Part shown: positions 25,992 through 38,562 of the stretch, in pieces
How the letters are laid out: each line of letters opens with the position of its first letter
How positions within the stretch are numbered: the stretch's first letter is position 1
NCBI RefSeq assembly: GCF_042666875.1
Contig: NZ_JBHTCX010000005.1
Span: forward strand, 1 to 64,000
Reading direction: 5' to 3'
DNA: 64,000 bases
Source of the DNA: Brachybacterium sp042666875
Lineage (GTDB): Bacteria > Actinomycetota > Actinomycetes > Actinomycetales > Dermabacteraceae
The notes under the pieces: model-generated
Told to the model about the DNA's origin: nothing
The model's database searches: none
What the model saw: the letters and a program-made list of their open reading frames with translations, nothing else
Translations under genes and position numbers: made by a program

Positions 25992-27130
25992 CGCATGCCG
26001 CCGGTGTCCCAGTTCTCCCGCGAGCGCCGCGTCAGCTCGACGTCCCACGCCTCGTGCCGCATGCGGTTGTCGGCGTAGACCGCCGCGAACCCGGCCGAGA
26101 GGAACGGCGCCAGCAGGAACGTCGCGATGTAGCTGCCGATCATGGTGATGAGTGTGAGCACGGTCATGGCGACCACGAGCGCCTGCATCGAGCTGCCCAG
26201 GAGGATCGCGACGTAGACGATGCCGCCGACGAACCCGAACACGCCGGCGACGACCTGCAGGGCGATGGTGTAGACGAGGTAGAGCAGCGCACCCGTCCCC
26301 AGCACCCGCCACAGCCGGCGCCCCCGGGTCATGGCGAAGCTGCGACGCAGTGACCCCAGGATCCCGGCGTCCTCCACCACCAGTGCCGGGACGGCCAGGA
26401 TCGTGCGGGCCCAGATCCAGATCATGGCCAGCACGCCGAGGGCCAGCCCGAGCAGGACCGCGCCGATCGTGACGACGCCGGCCTCCTGCACCAGCAGCAC
26501 CGGCAGCGCGCCGAGCGCCAACGGCACGGAGAAAGCGAGAATCGAGGCCACGGCGATCAGGGCGCTGATGGCTATCGCCGGCACGGCCAGGCGCCGGGCG
26601 GTGGACCACATCTGCGAGCCGGAGACGGGTTCACCGGTGGCCTCGCCGATCGCGACGCGGGTCAGGGCCACGGTGACCAGGGATGCGGCGAACATCGAGA
26701 TGATCCCGGAGATCGCCGAGGAGACGACGGTCAGGACGAGATCCGAGGCATCCGGCCCGATGGGCGCCGCATCCGGGTTGTCCATGGTGGCCTGCATCTC
26801 ACCGATGAACGGAACCATCCCCGCCCCGGTCAGGACCGTCGTCAGAGCGAACGCGACGCCGTAGACGGCCGCTGCGAGCCCGAGGACGGTCTTCGCGCGC
26901 AGCCGGTAGATCCGCACGGCGGCGCCGAACACCTCGCCGAGGCTCAGAGGCCGCAGCGGGAACAGCGGGACGTTCTCGGCCAGCTCCCGCCGTGGTCCCC
27001 CAGGGTGGCCCGCCTCGCCGTTCGCGCCCCCGGGCACCTCGTGAGAAGCGTCCTCGGAGGTCTCCGGGGCTCCGGGGCCGGGCTGATCGGAGCTCCCGCT
27101 CGTTCCCGGTGCGGTCCATCCGGTGCTCAT
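25988..27130 (-). CDS. Polytopic membrane protein (glycerophosphoryl diester phosphodiesterase membrane-domain type)
   Basis: A 380-residue protein. Residues 1-65 are Gly/Pro/Ser-rich and disordered. LFPLRPLSLGEVFGAAVRIYRLRAKTVLG then introduces six to seven hydrophobic helices, the pattern of the membrane domain seen alone in many actinobacteria. No enzymatic domain is present. It opens the five-gene minus-strand operon leading to DUF58. ATG 27130 is preceded by GGAGGAAC, and a TAAGTT box lies about 55 nt upstream. Confidence 0.75.
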   Translation of the reverse strand: MSTGWTAPGTSGSSDQPGPGAPETSEDASHEVPGGANGEAGHPGGPRRELAENVPLFPLRPLSLGEVFGAAVRIYRLRAKTVLGLAAAVYGVAFALTTVLTGAGMVPFIGEMQATMDNPDAAPIGPDASDLVLTVVSSAISGIISMFAASLVTVALTRVAIGEATGEPVSGSQMWSTARRLAVPAIAISALIAVASILAFSVPLALGALPVLLVQEAGVVTIGAVLLGLALGVLAMIWIWARTILAVPALVVEDAGILGSLRRSFAMTRGRRLWRVLGTGALLYLVYTIALQVVAGVFGFVGGIVYVAILLGSSMQALVVAMTVLTLITMIGSYIATFLLAPFLSAGFAAVYADNRMRHEAWDVELTRRSRENWDTGGMR

Positions 27131-27185
27131 CGGTTCCTCCTGCTGCTGGTGCCGTCCTGGGCTCTCTCCTGGGCCCTCGCAGGAC

Positions 27186-27191
27186 AACTTA
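27186..27191 (-). promoter_or_regulatory. Candidate -10 box (TAAGTT) for the MoxR/DUF58 operon
   Basis: TAAGTT on the minus strand fits TANNNT and lies about 55 nt before ATG 27130, in the divergent gap with mtrA. No clear -35. Confidence 0.4.
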
Positions 27192-27228
27192 CGGACTCCC
27201 GGCCCGGTACCCGATCCGACGAACGTCG

Positions 27229-27256
27229 ATGACCATGTGTCGTGCGGTGGCACAAT
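27229..27256 (+). promoter_or_regulatory. mtrA promoter (ATGACC-16-CACAAT), probably leaderless
   Basis: CACAAT (27251-27256) keeps the A2 and T6 bases of the -10 and ends 7 nt before ATG 27264; ATGACC (27229-27234) is a weak -35. The spacing supports a leaderless mtrA mRNA starting at the second ATG rather than the in-frame ATG at 27255. Confidence 0.45.
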
Positions 27257-27263
27257 GAGGCGC

Positions 27264-27950
<687 letters not shown>

Positions 27951-27966
27951 CATCGCCGGAGGATCC

Positions 27967-29664
27967 GTGATCACCCGGGCCGCACCGGCGACGCGCGCGG
28001 CGGATCCGCGCAGCTGGCCGCTCGCGCTGCGCGTCGTGCTGGTGACCACGCTGCTGTCGATCGTCTCGATGCTCGCCGTCGGCGCCTACCTCTCCTCCGT
28101 CATCGCCGACGGCCTCTACGAGCAGCGCCGCGACCGCGTCCTCGAGGAGACGGTGGAGGTCCGCCGCGACCTCACCGAGACCCTGGGGCAGCTCTCCGGC
28201 GCCACCAGCACCCAGCAGCAGGATGCGGCGAACGCCTTCGTCCAGACCGCGGGCGGCCAGGGCGGCGGTGACCGCCGCGAGGTGGCGCTGGTCCCGGTGC
28301 AGACCTCCGGCGTCGCCTTCCCGGTCGCCTCCTCGGACCGAACACTGTTCGACGAGGTCGATGAGGACTTCACCGCCGCCATCGCCGATCAGCCCGACGC
28401 CGTCTCGTGGCGATCGATCGGCCGCGAGGACAGCGAGGGCAACACCGAGCCGGCCCTGCTGGTGGGCACCCGGGTCCTCGTGCCCGGCGTCGGATCCTAC
28501 GACCTCTACCTGGTCTACTCCCTGCAGGAGGAGCAGGACACCCTCGCCTTCGTCCAGCGCGTGATCCTCGGCGGCGGGGCCGTGCTGCTCGCCCTGATCG
28601 TCGGCATCGCGATCGTGGTCGCCCGCATGGTGACCACACCGCTGAAGCGGGCAGCGGGAGCCGCGGAGCGACTGGCCGGAGGGGACCTGACCAGCCGCGT
28701 CGAGGTCGCCGGCGCGGACGAGCTGGCCAGGGTCGGGGAGTCGTTCAACGACATGGCCCGCAGCCTGGAGTCGAAGGTCGAGGACCTCACCGAGCTCTCC
28801 CGGGTCCAGCAGCGCTTCGTCTCCGACGTCTCCCACGAGCTGCGCACGCCGCTGACCACGATCCGGATGGCCGCCTCGGTGCTGGACGGCAAGCGCGACG
28901 AGCTGCCCGGGGAGCTCCAGCGCACCGTGGAGCTGCTCTCGGCCCAGGTCCAGCGCTTCGAGGTGCTGCTGACCGACCTGCTGGAGATCTCCCGCTTCGA
29001 TGCCGGCGCCGCCGAGCTCGAGGCGCAGCGGGTGGATCTGGACGCCCTGGTGGTCCGCGCCGTCGATGACGTGCGGCCGCTCGCCGGTGCCCGCGGCTGC
29101 CTGCTGGACGTCCGCCTGGCCGGGGAGGGGATGGACGCCGTGGTCGACACCCGGCGTGTGGACCGGATACTGCGGAACCTGCTGACCAACGCGATCGAGC
29201 ACGGGGCAGGCGGTCCCGTGCTCGTGGAGACCGGGTTCAGCGACGACGCGGTCGCGGTGGTGGTCCAGGACCACGGCCACGGGATCTCCCCGGAGGCGGC
29301 CGAGCGCGTCTTCGACCGCTTCTGGCGCGCCGACCCGTCCCGGGCGCGGACCCTCGGCGGCACCGGGCTGGGGCTGTCGATCTCCGTCGAGGATGCCGGA
29401 CTCCACGGCGGCTGGCTCCAGGCCTGGGGCCAGGAGGAGGAGGGAGCCGTGTTCCGGCTGACCCTCCCGCGCCGGCCCGGCGGCGCCCTGGCCCGCTCCC
29501 CGCTGCGCCTGGAGCGCTCCTTCGACCGTGACGCCCGCGAGAGCAGCTCGAGCACACCCACCGGGGAGATCCTCATCGGCCCCGGCCTGGTCCCCGACCT
29601 CACCGAACCCTCCGGCGAGCCCGGCCCGGGCCCCGGCTCCACGACGGCAGGAGGAGAGCGATGA
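27967..29664 (+). CDS. mtrB: Sensor histidine kinase MtrB
   Basis: A 565-residue kinase: membrane helix 1 (about 18-40), an extracellular sensor (about 42-195), helix 2 (199-220), HAMP (about 215-270), H-box FVSDVSHELRTPLTT with H290, then N- and G-box ATPase motifs (NLLTNAIEH, FDRFWRADPSR, GGTGLGLSI). The C-terminal tail beyond about 510 is Arg/Ser/Pro-rich. Start GTG 27967 has GGAGG upstream, 16 nt after mtrA. It overlaps lpqB by 4 nt. LpqB is known to modulate MtrB in mycobacteria. Confidence 0.95.
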   Translation: MITRAAPATRAADPRSWPLALRVVLVTTLLSIVSMLAVGAYLSSVIADGLYEQRRDRVLEETVEVRRDLTETLGQLSGATSTQQQDAANAFVQTAGGQGGGDRREVALVPVQTSGVAFPVASSDRTLFDEVDEDFTAAIADQPDAVSWRSIGREDSEGNTEPALLVGTRVLVPGVGSYDLYLVYSLQEEQDTLAFVQRVILGGGAVLLALIVGIAIVVARMVTTPLKRAAGAAERLAGGDLTSRVEVAGADELARVGESFNDMARSLESKVEDLTELSRVQQRFVSDVSHELRTPLTTIRMAASVLDGKRDELPGELQRTVELLSAQVQRFEVLLTDLLEISRFDAGAAELEAQRVDLDALVVRAVDDVRPLAGARGCLLDVRLAGEGMDAVVDTRRVDRILRNLLTNAIEHGAGGPVLVETGFSDDAVAVVVQDHGHGISPEAAERVFDRFWRADPSRARTLGGTGLGLSISVEDAGLHGGWLQAWGQEEEGAVFRLTLPRRPGGALARSPLRLERSFDRDARESSSSTPTGEILIGPGLVPDLTEPSGEPGPGPGSTTAGGER

Positions 29665-31364
29665 TCCCCGCCCGACGCGACATTCTGCGCGCGGCAGGTG
29701 CCGCGACCGTGCTCGGCCTCGGTGCCGCCTGCGCCCGTATCCCGACGTCGTCCCCGATCGACAGCCGTCCCTTGAGCGCACGCTCCCAGCCCGGCGTCCC
29801 CTACGTCCAGGCGCTCCCGCCGCCGGCGGACGCCACGGCGGAGCAGGTCGTCTCCGGCTTCGTGCAGGCCGGGGTGGGATCCGAGGGCGACTTCGCCGTC
29901 GCCCGCGAGTACCTCACCGACGAGCTCAGCGAGGTCTGGGAGCCCACCGCCGGGATCACCGTCTACTCCGGCAGCCGAGAGCTGGAGGTCGAGGCGATCA
30001 GCGACACCGAGATGGTGCTCGTTCTCGAGGTCCTCGCGCTGGTGGACTCCGAAGGCGTGCGCAGCCTGCTGGCGGGACCGACCTCGCGGGAGATCGAGGT
30101 CGGCGTGGAACTGGTCGAGGACCAGTGGCGCCTCAGCGACGTGCCCGATGGGATCTTCCTGTCCGAGGCAGCCTTCGAGACCCTGTACGCCCCGGCGCGG
30201 CTCTACTTCATCGATGCCCGTTCCCAGCACCTCGTGCCCGACCACCGGTGGTACCCGCTCCAGCGCGGCGCGGAGGCCGTGCTGGAGGGACTCCGCGGCG
30301 GCCCGGTCGACTTCCTCGACGGAGCCGTGCACACCGAGGTGCCCGGCAATTCCGGAGTGGCCGACACCGAGGTCTCCACCGGCGCCGACGGCACCGCACA
30401 GCTCACGGTCCCCTCCGCGGTGGCCTCGCTCGCTCCGGGCCGCAGAGCGCTGGCACTGACGCAGCTGGAGTCCTCGCTGCGCTCCCTGCGCACCCTCTCG
30501 GGGGTCCGGCTGGTGCGGGACGGGGCAGACTTCGCTCCGAGCGAGGACGCCGGGATCGAGCGCGCTCTGCCGGGGCACCGCCCGATCGCGGCAGGTCCGA
30601 CGGGCGTCATCTCGCTCGCCGATCCCGGGACCGACGCCCCCGCGACCCAGCTGGTTCCGGACCTGGCCGAGCTGGCGCTGAGATCTCCGGTGATCGCCCA
30701 GGACGGGGTGCTCGCCGCGGCCCTGACCAAGGAGGCCTCGGTGGTGCTGCTCGCCTCGACCGACGGCTCCGTGCCGCTGCGTGAGGCTGCCACCGGGGGC
30801 CTGTTCGTCCCTCCCCGGGTGGATGACGCGGGGTACGTGTGGACCTCCACCCGCTCCAGCGCCGGTGTGCTGATGGCATTGTCCGCCGACGGACCCGAGA
30901 GCGACGCCAAGGTCGACGCCCCATGGCTGGACGGCCGCGAGGTCCAGGAGCTCGACGTCGCCGCCGATGCCACCCGGATGATCGTGCTCTCCTCCGACGC
31001 CGGCGGGTCACGGCTGGACCTGTGCTCGGTGATCCGTGACGGCAACGGGGTCCCGCAGTCGGTGACCGAACCGGTCCAGGTGCGCACCTTCCTCTCGGAC
31101 GTGACCCAGGCCAGCTGGTACGACGAGATCGCGGTCATCGTGCTCGGCTCCGATCCCGGCACGGGCGAGCAGCGCGCTCAGATCGTGGATTTCGCCACCG
31201 GGCGCGAGCCGCTCCCGTCGCTGCGACCCGACACCGACCGCATCGCCGGCACCGTCGTCGGCGAGACCATCTGGGCCGGCACGGCCGACGGCTCCCTGCT
31301 GCGCAACGACGGGGACGGGTGGACCACGGTCGACCTCGAGGCCCGCGACCCCTGGTTCTACTGA
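29661..31364 (+). CDS. lpqB: Lipoprotein LpqB
   Basis: A 567-residue lipoprotein. The signal sequence MIPARRDILRAAGAATVLGL ends in a lipobox with C24 for lipid attachment. A GerMN (spore germination) domain lies at about 50-290 (RLYFIDARSQHLVPDHRWYP) and a beta-propeller-like C-terminal half follows. It binds the MtrB sensor domain in mycobacteria. It directly follows mtrB in the same operon and is presumably on the outer face of the membrane. Confidence 0.95.
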   Translation: MIPARRDILRAAGAATVLGLGAACARIPTSSPIDSRPLSARSQPGVPYVQALPPPADATAEQVVSGFVQAGVGSEGDFAVAREYLTDELSEVWEPTAGITVYSGSRELEVEAISDTEMVLVLEVLALVDSEGVRSLLAGPTSREIEVGVELVEDQWRLSDVPDGIFLSEAAFETLYAPARLYFIDARSQHLVPDHRWYPLQRGAEAVLEGLRGGPVDFLDGAVHTEVPGNSGVADTEVSTGADGTAQLTVPSAVASLAPGRRALALTQLESSLRSLRTLSGVRLVRDGADFAPSEDAGIERALPGHRPIAAGPTGVISLADPGTDAPATQLVPDLAELALRSPVIAQDGVLAAALTKEASVVLLASTDGSVPLREAATGGLFVPPRVDDAGYVWTSTRSSAGVLMALSADGPESDAKVDAPWLDGREVQELDVAADATRMIVLSSDAGGSRLDLCSVIRDGNGVPQSVTEPVQVRTFLSDVTQASWYDEIAVIVLGSDPGTGEQRAQIVDFATGREPLPSLRPDTDRIAGTVVGETIWAGTADGSLLRNDGDGWTTVDLEARDPWFY

Positions 31365-31508
31365 GCGGGCGGCTCCGGTGAGTCGGTCGTCCTCGGCAGC
31401 GCGCGGCACCGCTGATCGGCTCGTGCCACCTGTCCTCCCCACAGCTCGTCCGTCCCCGAACGGCCCCGGCCCCTCGTGCGCCGGGTCGGCGTGCGATGGG
31501 ATCGGGAG

Positions 31509-32291
31509 ATGGACGATGCGAGAGGCGGTCTGCTGCCGAGGATCCGTGAGGTCGCGGCCCAGACCTGCGCACTGGTCGCGCCGCGGCAGTGCCCGTGCGG
31601 CACGGACGGGGCCTGGCTGTGCCCGGGCTGCGCCGCGGCGCTGGAGTCCCCTCCGGTCCGCGTCGAGTCCTGCTGCGATGCTCTCCAGCAGCTCTCCGCG
31701 GCGCGCGTCCGCGAGGAGGGGGCGCACCGTCCCGCCGGCGTGGACCACACCAGCCTGCTGCCCGTGCTCGCCCTCGGGGAGTATGCGGGCGACCTGCAGC
31801 GCATGGTGCTCGCCTGGAAGAACGGCGGGATGCTCCATCTCGGCCGCCGGATCGCGCCGGCCCTCGCCCCGGCGGTCACCACCCTGGCGGCCGAGGCGCG
31901 GGTGAGGCGCCCCCTGCTGGTGCCGGTGCCCTCGCGCCGCAGCGCCCGGCTGCGCCGGGGCGAGGATCACACCGGCGAGCTGGCCCGGGACCTGGCGCGG
32001 CTGGGCGCGGGCCGGGCCCGGCTGCTGCGAGCAGTTCCCACCACCGGCCAGGAGGGGCAGGGAGCCCGGCAGCGCCGCACCCGTCGGATCCGGCTGTCCC
32101 CGGCGGCGGCCCGGCGCGCCGGGGAGGACCGCGCCCCGGTGGTGATCGTCGACGACATCGTCACCACCGGCGCGACCCTGCGCGGGATGCACGAGGCGCT
32201 GACCGAGGCGGGGGCGAGGGTGCTCGGCGCCGTGGTCATCGCCTCGGCGCGCGTTCCGGCACCGGCCGTGCCGCCGGGCGCAGCACCGTGA
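31509..32291 (+). CDS. comF: ComF-family phosphoribosyltransferase-like protein
   Basis: A 260-residue protein with an N-terminal zinc-finger-like segment (CPCGTDGAWLCPGCAAAL), a LVPVPSRRSARLRRGEDH central motif and the PRPP loop VVIVDDIVTTGATLRG at about 205-220. ComF proteins act in DNA uptake or purine salvage; the exact role in actinobacteria is unclear. The start is uncertain: ATG 31509 has GGGAG directly adjacent, and in-frame GTG codons at 31476 and 31491 are alternatives. Position after lpqB matches the mycobacterial order. Confidence 0.85.
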   Translation: MDDARGGLLPRIREVAAQTCALVAPRQCPCGTDGAWLCPGCAAALESPPVRVESCCDALQQLSAARVREEGAHRPAGVDHTSLLPVLALGEYAGDLQRMVLAWKNGGMLHLGRRIAPALAPAVTTLAAEARVRRPLLVPVPSRRSARLRRGEDHTGELARDLARLGAGRARLLRAVPTTGQEGQGARQRRTRRIRLSPAAARRAGEDRAPVVIVDDIVTTGATLRGMHEALTEAGARVLGAVVIASARVPAPAVPPGAAP

Positions 32292-32320
32292 AGCGATGGC
32301 CGCACCCTCCTGCGGGAACA

Positions 32321-32367
32321 CGGCGGATCCGCACGGACCCCATGCAGCGCACGCCGGGATTTTTTTT
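32321..32367 (+). terminator. Intrinsic terminator with T8 tract after comF
   Basis: CGGCG (32321-32325) can pair with CGCCG (32352-32356), with a GCGGATCCGC palindrome at the left base, followed by GGA and eight Ts (32360-32367). This is the only long T-run near a GC stem noticed in the window, and it separates the mtrAB-lpqB-comF operon from hpf. Confidence 0.5.
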
Positions 32368-32423
32368 GGTCCCAGGGGCGCAAGGCCAGGAAACGTCGAG
32401 CAAAACGTGGCATGCTGGTGCGT

Positions 32424-32442
32424 CTCGTCACAGGATGACGAG
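32424..32442 (+). other. Hairpin in the hpf leader
   Basis: CTCGTCA (32424-32430) and TGACGAG (32436-32442) pair perfectly around CAGGA, about 90 nt before the hpf start. Purpose unknown; it may shape the leader RNA or be an operator. Confidence 0.4.
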
Positions 32443-32532
32443 TCCCTCTCTCTCAGGAGGTGCGCACCCCAGCCGACGAGCCACTGCGGCCGGGCTCAGA
32501 GCGGCCGCACCCGGATTGGAGGAGAACATCTC

Positions 32533-33291
32533 ATGGAGATCAATGTCGTCGGACGTCACATGGACGTCCCGGATCGTTTCCGTCGCCATCTCACCGACAA
32601 GCTCGACAAGGTCACCCAGTTCGCCCCCACGGCGCTGCGAGTGGATGTGGAGATCTCACAGGAGAAGAACCCCAGGCAGAGCGAGCTCAGCGACCGTGTC
32701 GAGCTCACCGTCCATGACAACGGCGCCGTGATCCGCTCGGAAGCGCGGGCGGACGACCTCTTCGGCGCCCTCGACATCGCCTACGGGAAGCTGCTCGAAC
32801 GCCTCCGCCGTGCCAGGGACCGGCGCAAGGACCGTCACCGCGGTCGCGACCGCGCCCATCACGGAACCGGTGCCAGCGTGCGCACCATGCCCGCGGACCA
32901 GGAACTGCCCGTCCCGCTCCAGGAGACGCCGGTGGAACCCGCCACCGAGCCGCGGGCCGCCGCCGGCGCAAGCGTCTCCGGGGCCGACGGGACCCGGAGA
33001 GAGACCGATGATCCCGAGCGTCCCGAGAACCCGGACCAGTCGGAGGCTGCGAACCCTGCGGACGTCTCCGAGCTGGATGTGGCCGAGTCCGGCAGCCCCG
33101 TGGTGATCCGCGAGAAGAAGCACCCCGCCACACCCATGGCCGTCGATGATGCCCTGTACCAGATGGAGCTCGTCGGCCATGACTTCTTCCTCTTCGTCGA
33201 TGCCGACTCCGGCAACCCCAAGGTGGTCTACCGCCGCAAGGGCTGGAACTACGGTGTGATCGAGCTCGATTCGGAGCTGCAGTCGTCCTGA
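32533..33291 (+). CDS. hpf: Long-form ribosome hibernation-promoting factor
   Basis: A 252-residue protein. Residues 1-105 are the HPF/YfiA ribosome-binding domain (EINVVGRHMDVPDRFRRHLTDKL, DRVELTVHDNGAVIRSEARADDLFGALD). Residues about 106-190 form a basic then acidic, disordered linker. Residues 195-250 are the dimerisation domain (FFLFVDADSGNPKVVYRRKGWNYGVIELD) that makes 100S ribosomes. The linker is long for the family. ATG 32533 has GGAGGAGA upstream. It sits between comF and secA as in mycobacteria, but with a glycosylase gene inserted before secA. Confidence 0.95.
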   Translation: MEINVVGRHMDVPDRFRRHLTDKLDKVTQFAPTALRVDVEISQEKNPRQSELSDRVELTVHDNGAVIRSEARADDLFGALDIAYGKLLERLRRARDRRKDRHRGRDRAHHGTGASVRTMPADQELPVPLQETPVEPATEPRAAAGASVSGADGTRRETDDPERPENPDQSEAANPADVSELDVAESGSPVVIREKKHPATPMAVDDALYQMELVGHDFFLFVDADSGNPKVVYRRKGWNYGVIELDSELQSS

Positions 33292-33306
33292 GACCCCGAG
33301 ACGCCT

Positions 33307-33344
33307 CCGGGCGGGAGGAGCGAGATACGCGCCCTCCCGCCCGG
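33307..33344 (+). terminator. Strong GC hairpin after hpf
   Basis: A perfect 12-bp stem, CCGGGCGGGAGG (33307-33318) with CCTCCCGCCCGG (33333-33344), and a 14-nt loop, 15 nt after the hpf stop. No T-tract follows. Confidence 0.65.
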
Positions 33345-33406
33345 TGCTGTGGGACCCCTCGTCCCGAACCCTCCGTCCCCGCACCGCCCGACAGGGAGAC
33401 CCACTG

Positions 33407-34930
33407 GTGACCTCCACGATCAGCTGGACGCAGGCACGGCGCATCGCCCTCCGCGCCCAAGGGATGGGGCCCGCGCGCCGTACGGCCGTCCCGTCGGCGG
33501 CCGCCAGTCGCCGCGCGCTGGAACGCACCCTGGCCCGCACCCATCTGCTCCAGATCGACTCCGTCAGCATCTTCGCCCGCGCCCACCACCTGCCGGTCTT
33601 CACGCGCACCGGCAGCTGGGACCCCGCGGTGCTGGATCGGCTGGCCCGCCCCGGCCCGGCCCGACTGGTGCGCGAGGCCCTCGCCCACGAGGCGGCCTAT
33701 ACGACCCACGAGGTTCATCGCCTGCTGGCCTTCCGCCGTCGCGCCGCGGCCCGCCAGGACTGGGGCGCAGTGCGCGCGGCCGCGGCGTCCTCGCCGCAGC
33801 TGCTGGCGAACATCCTCGCGACCCTCCGTGAGCTCGGCCCCGCGAGCGCCGCGGCCGTGTCCCGGCATCTGGGCGACACCGAGCGCGGCGACGGGTGGGG
33901 GTGGCGGCGCACCTCCAGCCAGTGGGCCGTGGAGTACCTGTTCCGCTCCGGAGCGCTGGACGCCGTCGGCCGCAATTCCCAGTTCGAACGGCTCTACGTG
34001 CTCGACGAGGACGCGGCCCCGTCCGCGCTCGACCCTGCGACGGCCGGCGAGCAGGATGAGTCCGGCAGCTCGGGGGAGGAGCCGACGGCCGAGGCCCCGG
34101 AGGTCTCTGGCACGCCGGGTGCACAGAACGAGGCCGACGCGGTCCGGGCGCTGGTGGCCCTGGCGGCCCGTTCGCTCGGCATCGCCGACGTCGGGGCGCT
34201 CGCCGACTATTTCCGGCTGCGGATGCGCGAGGCGCGGCCCGCCGTCGAGGATCTGCTGGCCACCGGGGAGCTCACCGAGGTCGAGGTCGTCCACCCTGCC
34301 GGTCGCCTTCCCATGCTGCTGCACCGGGAGGCGCCGCGGCCGACCCCGTTGCGCACCGCTGCCCTGGTCAGCCCCTTCGACCCGATCGTCTTCCACCGGC
34401 CGCGGCTGTCCCAGCTGTTCGACGTGGAGTACCGCATCGGCATCTATACCCCCGCACACCGCCGCACCACGGGGTACTACTCGCTGCTCTTCCTGCAGGG
34501 GGACGTCATCCCGGCTCGGGTGGATCTCAAGGCGGACCGCGCCCGCGGCGTGCTCGAGGTCCGCGGCACCTTCCGCGAACCGCTGCCCCACCTGCCCTCG
34601 CGACAGCGTCCCGGGGATGACTCCGTGGCCCGGGCGCTGGCGGGGGAACTGCAGCGCGCGGCCCACTGGCAGGGACTCGAGCGGATCGATGTGCTCACCG
34701 GGCCCGGGACCGGCGAGCTCGCCCGTGCCCTGGCCGAGCACGTGGAGGCGGCGACCTGGGCCCCGCCGGCGTTCACAGCAGACTCAGCGGACGCAGCAGA
34801 CCCAGCGGACGCAGCAGACGCGGAGGATCTGACACCGTCTGCCATAGACACCGCAGATCCTCCCACCGGCACCGCAGATCGTGTCCCGGCGGTGTCCGCC
34901 CGGGTCGCCGCGGACGGCGCCGCGCAGTGA
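33407..34930 (+). CDS. YcaQ-like winged-helix DNA glycosylase (crosslink repair family)
   Basis: A 507-residue HTH_42 protein. WTQARRIALRAQGMG opens the first winged helix; HLLQIDSVSIFARAHHLPVFTR contains the Q-I-D catalytic pattern of the YcaQ-like subgroup (AlkZ-type proteins have Q-x-Q). Later SPFDPIVFHRPRLSQLFDVEYRIGIYTPAHRRTTGYYSLLFLQGD is the family's most conserved block. YcaQ unhooks interstrand crosslinks and removes alkylated bases. An acidic Ser/Glu insertion occurs near 215-245, and the C-terminus ends in Ala/Asp repeats. GTG 33407 with GGGAGA is chosen; the frame is open further upstream. Confidence 0.88.
   Translation: MTSTISWTQARRIALRAQGMGPARRTAVPSAAASRRALERTLARTHLLQIDSVSIFARAHHLPVFTRTGSWDPAVLDRLARPGPARLVREALAHEAAYTTHEVHRLLAFRRRAAARQDWGAVRAAAASSPQLLANILATLRELGPASAAAVSRHLGDTERGDGWGWRRTSSQWAVEYLFRSGALDAVGRNSQFERLYVLDEDAAPSALDPATAGEQDESGSSGEEPTAEAPEVSGTPGAQNEADAVRALVALAARSLGIADVGALADYFRLRMREARPAVEDLLATGELTEVEVVHPAGRLPMLLHREAPRPTPLRTAALVSPFDPIVFHRPRLSQLFDVEYRIGIYTPAHRRTTGYYSLLFLQGDVIPARVDLKADRARGVLEVRGTFREPLPHLPSRQRPGDDSVARALAGELQRAAHWQGLERIDVLTGPGTGELARALAEHVEAATWAPPAFTADSADAADPADAADAEDLTPSAIDTADPPTGTADRVPAVSARVAADGAAQ
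34785..34819 (+). repeat. 17-bp direct repeat at an 18-bp spacing inside the glycosylase gene
   Basis: CAGCGGACGCAGCAGAC occurs at 34785-34801 and 34803-34819. It encodes a low-complexity Ser/Ala/Asp tail and looks like slippage or tandem duplication. Confidence 0.75.
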
Positions 34931-34969
34931 CGGTGCCCGCATCCCGTCATCTCCACTTGCCCTGACGCT

Positions 34970-34975
34970 TACGAT
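34970..34975 (+). promoter_or_regulatory. Candidate -10 box (TACGAT) for secA
   Basis: TACGAT fits TANNNT and gives a leader of about 48 nt before GTG 35030. No good -35 is seen. Confidence 0.35.
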
Positions 34976-35029
34976 GGGTCAGGCACCAACCGTCCGCGAG
35001 GACGTATACAGACATTCACGGGAGCACGA

Positions 35030-38089
<3,060 letters not shown>

Positions 38090-38094
38090 TCAGG

Positions 38095-38128
38095 CTCGCC
38101 CGAAGGGCTGTTCGGCTCGTCGGGCGAG
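38095..38128. terminator. Hairpin between convergent secA and Rv3235-like genes
   Basis: CTCGCCCGA (38095-38103) pairs perfectly with TCGGGCGAG (38120-38128) around a 16-nt loop. Confidence 0.6.
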
Positions 38129-38160
38129 ACCGCTGCCGTGTCGCGGTGACGTTCGGCTGT

Positions 38161-38562
38161 TCAGCCGATCTCCAGAACCGTGACGCGCCATCCTGAGTGC
38201 CGCAGCTCCCATCGCATCGCGAGGAATCGCGCGCGGTCCGGTTCGCGCAGGACGCAGCTCGCCTCGACGGTCTGCTCGTTGACCACGCAGGTGCGCACGC
38301 CGGTGACCAGGAGTCGCTGCGGCGGAGCGTAGCCCGTAGCTGCCCGCAGCCGGCGCGTCAGGGCCGCACGGCGGGACAGCAGCTTCGCGACCTCCGGGGT
38401 CACGATCCGGGCCAGTGCGTTCTCCGGGCGCATGTCGCGCACGATCTCCACGGCCCGGCGGGCCACGGGCTCCACCATCCGTTCGACCACGCGGGGATCG
38501 TCGGCGGGCAGGGTCTCGGAGGCGTCGCCCGCGCGGGCGGCGCGCTGGTCGGTGGTCGTCAT
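38161..38562 (-). CDS. Rv3235-like (DUF6459) small protein
   Basis: A 133-residue protein. The helical N-terminal half (DPRVVERMVEPVARRAVEIVRDMRPENALARIVTPEVAKLLSRRAAL) and the beta-rich C-terminal half (LVTGVRTCVVNEQTVEASCVLREPDRARFLAMRWELRHSGWRVTVLEIG) match the Rv3235 family found near secA in actinobacteria. The beta half suggests an NTF2-like or ligand-binding fold, which is inference. Its start overlaps the LysM gene stop by 4 nt. Confidence 0.8.
   Translation of the reverse strand: MTTTDQRAARAGDASETLPADDPRVVERMVEPVARRAVEIVRDMRPENALARIVTPEVAKLLSRRAALTRRLRAATGYAPPQRLLVTGVRTCVVNEQTVEASCVLREPDRARFLAMRWELRHSGWRVTVLEIG

Noticed and set aside
32460..32717. Small upstream reading frame before hpf
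   Set aside because: Its GTG touches the AGGAGG without spacing, it overlaps hpf in another frame, and the peptide is Arg/Pro-rich noise.
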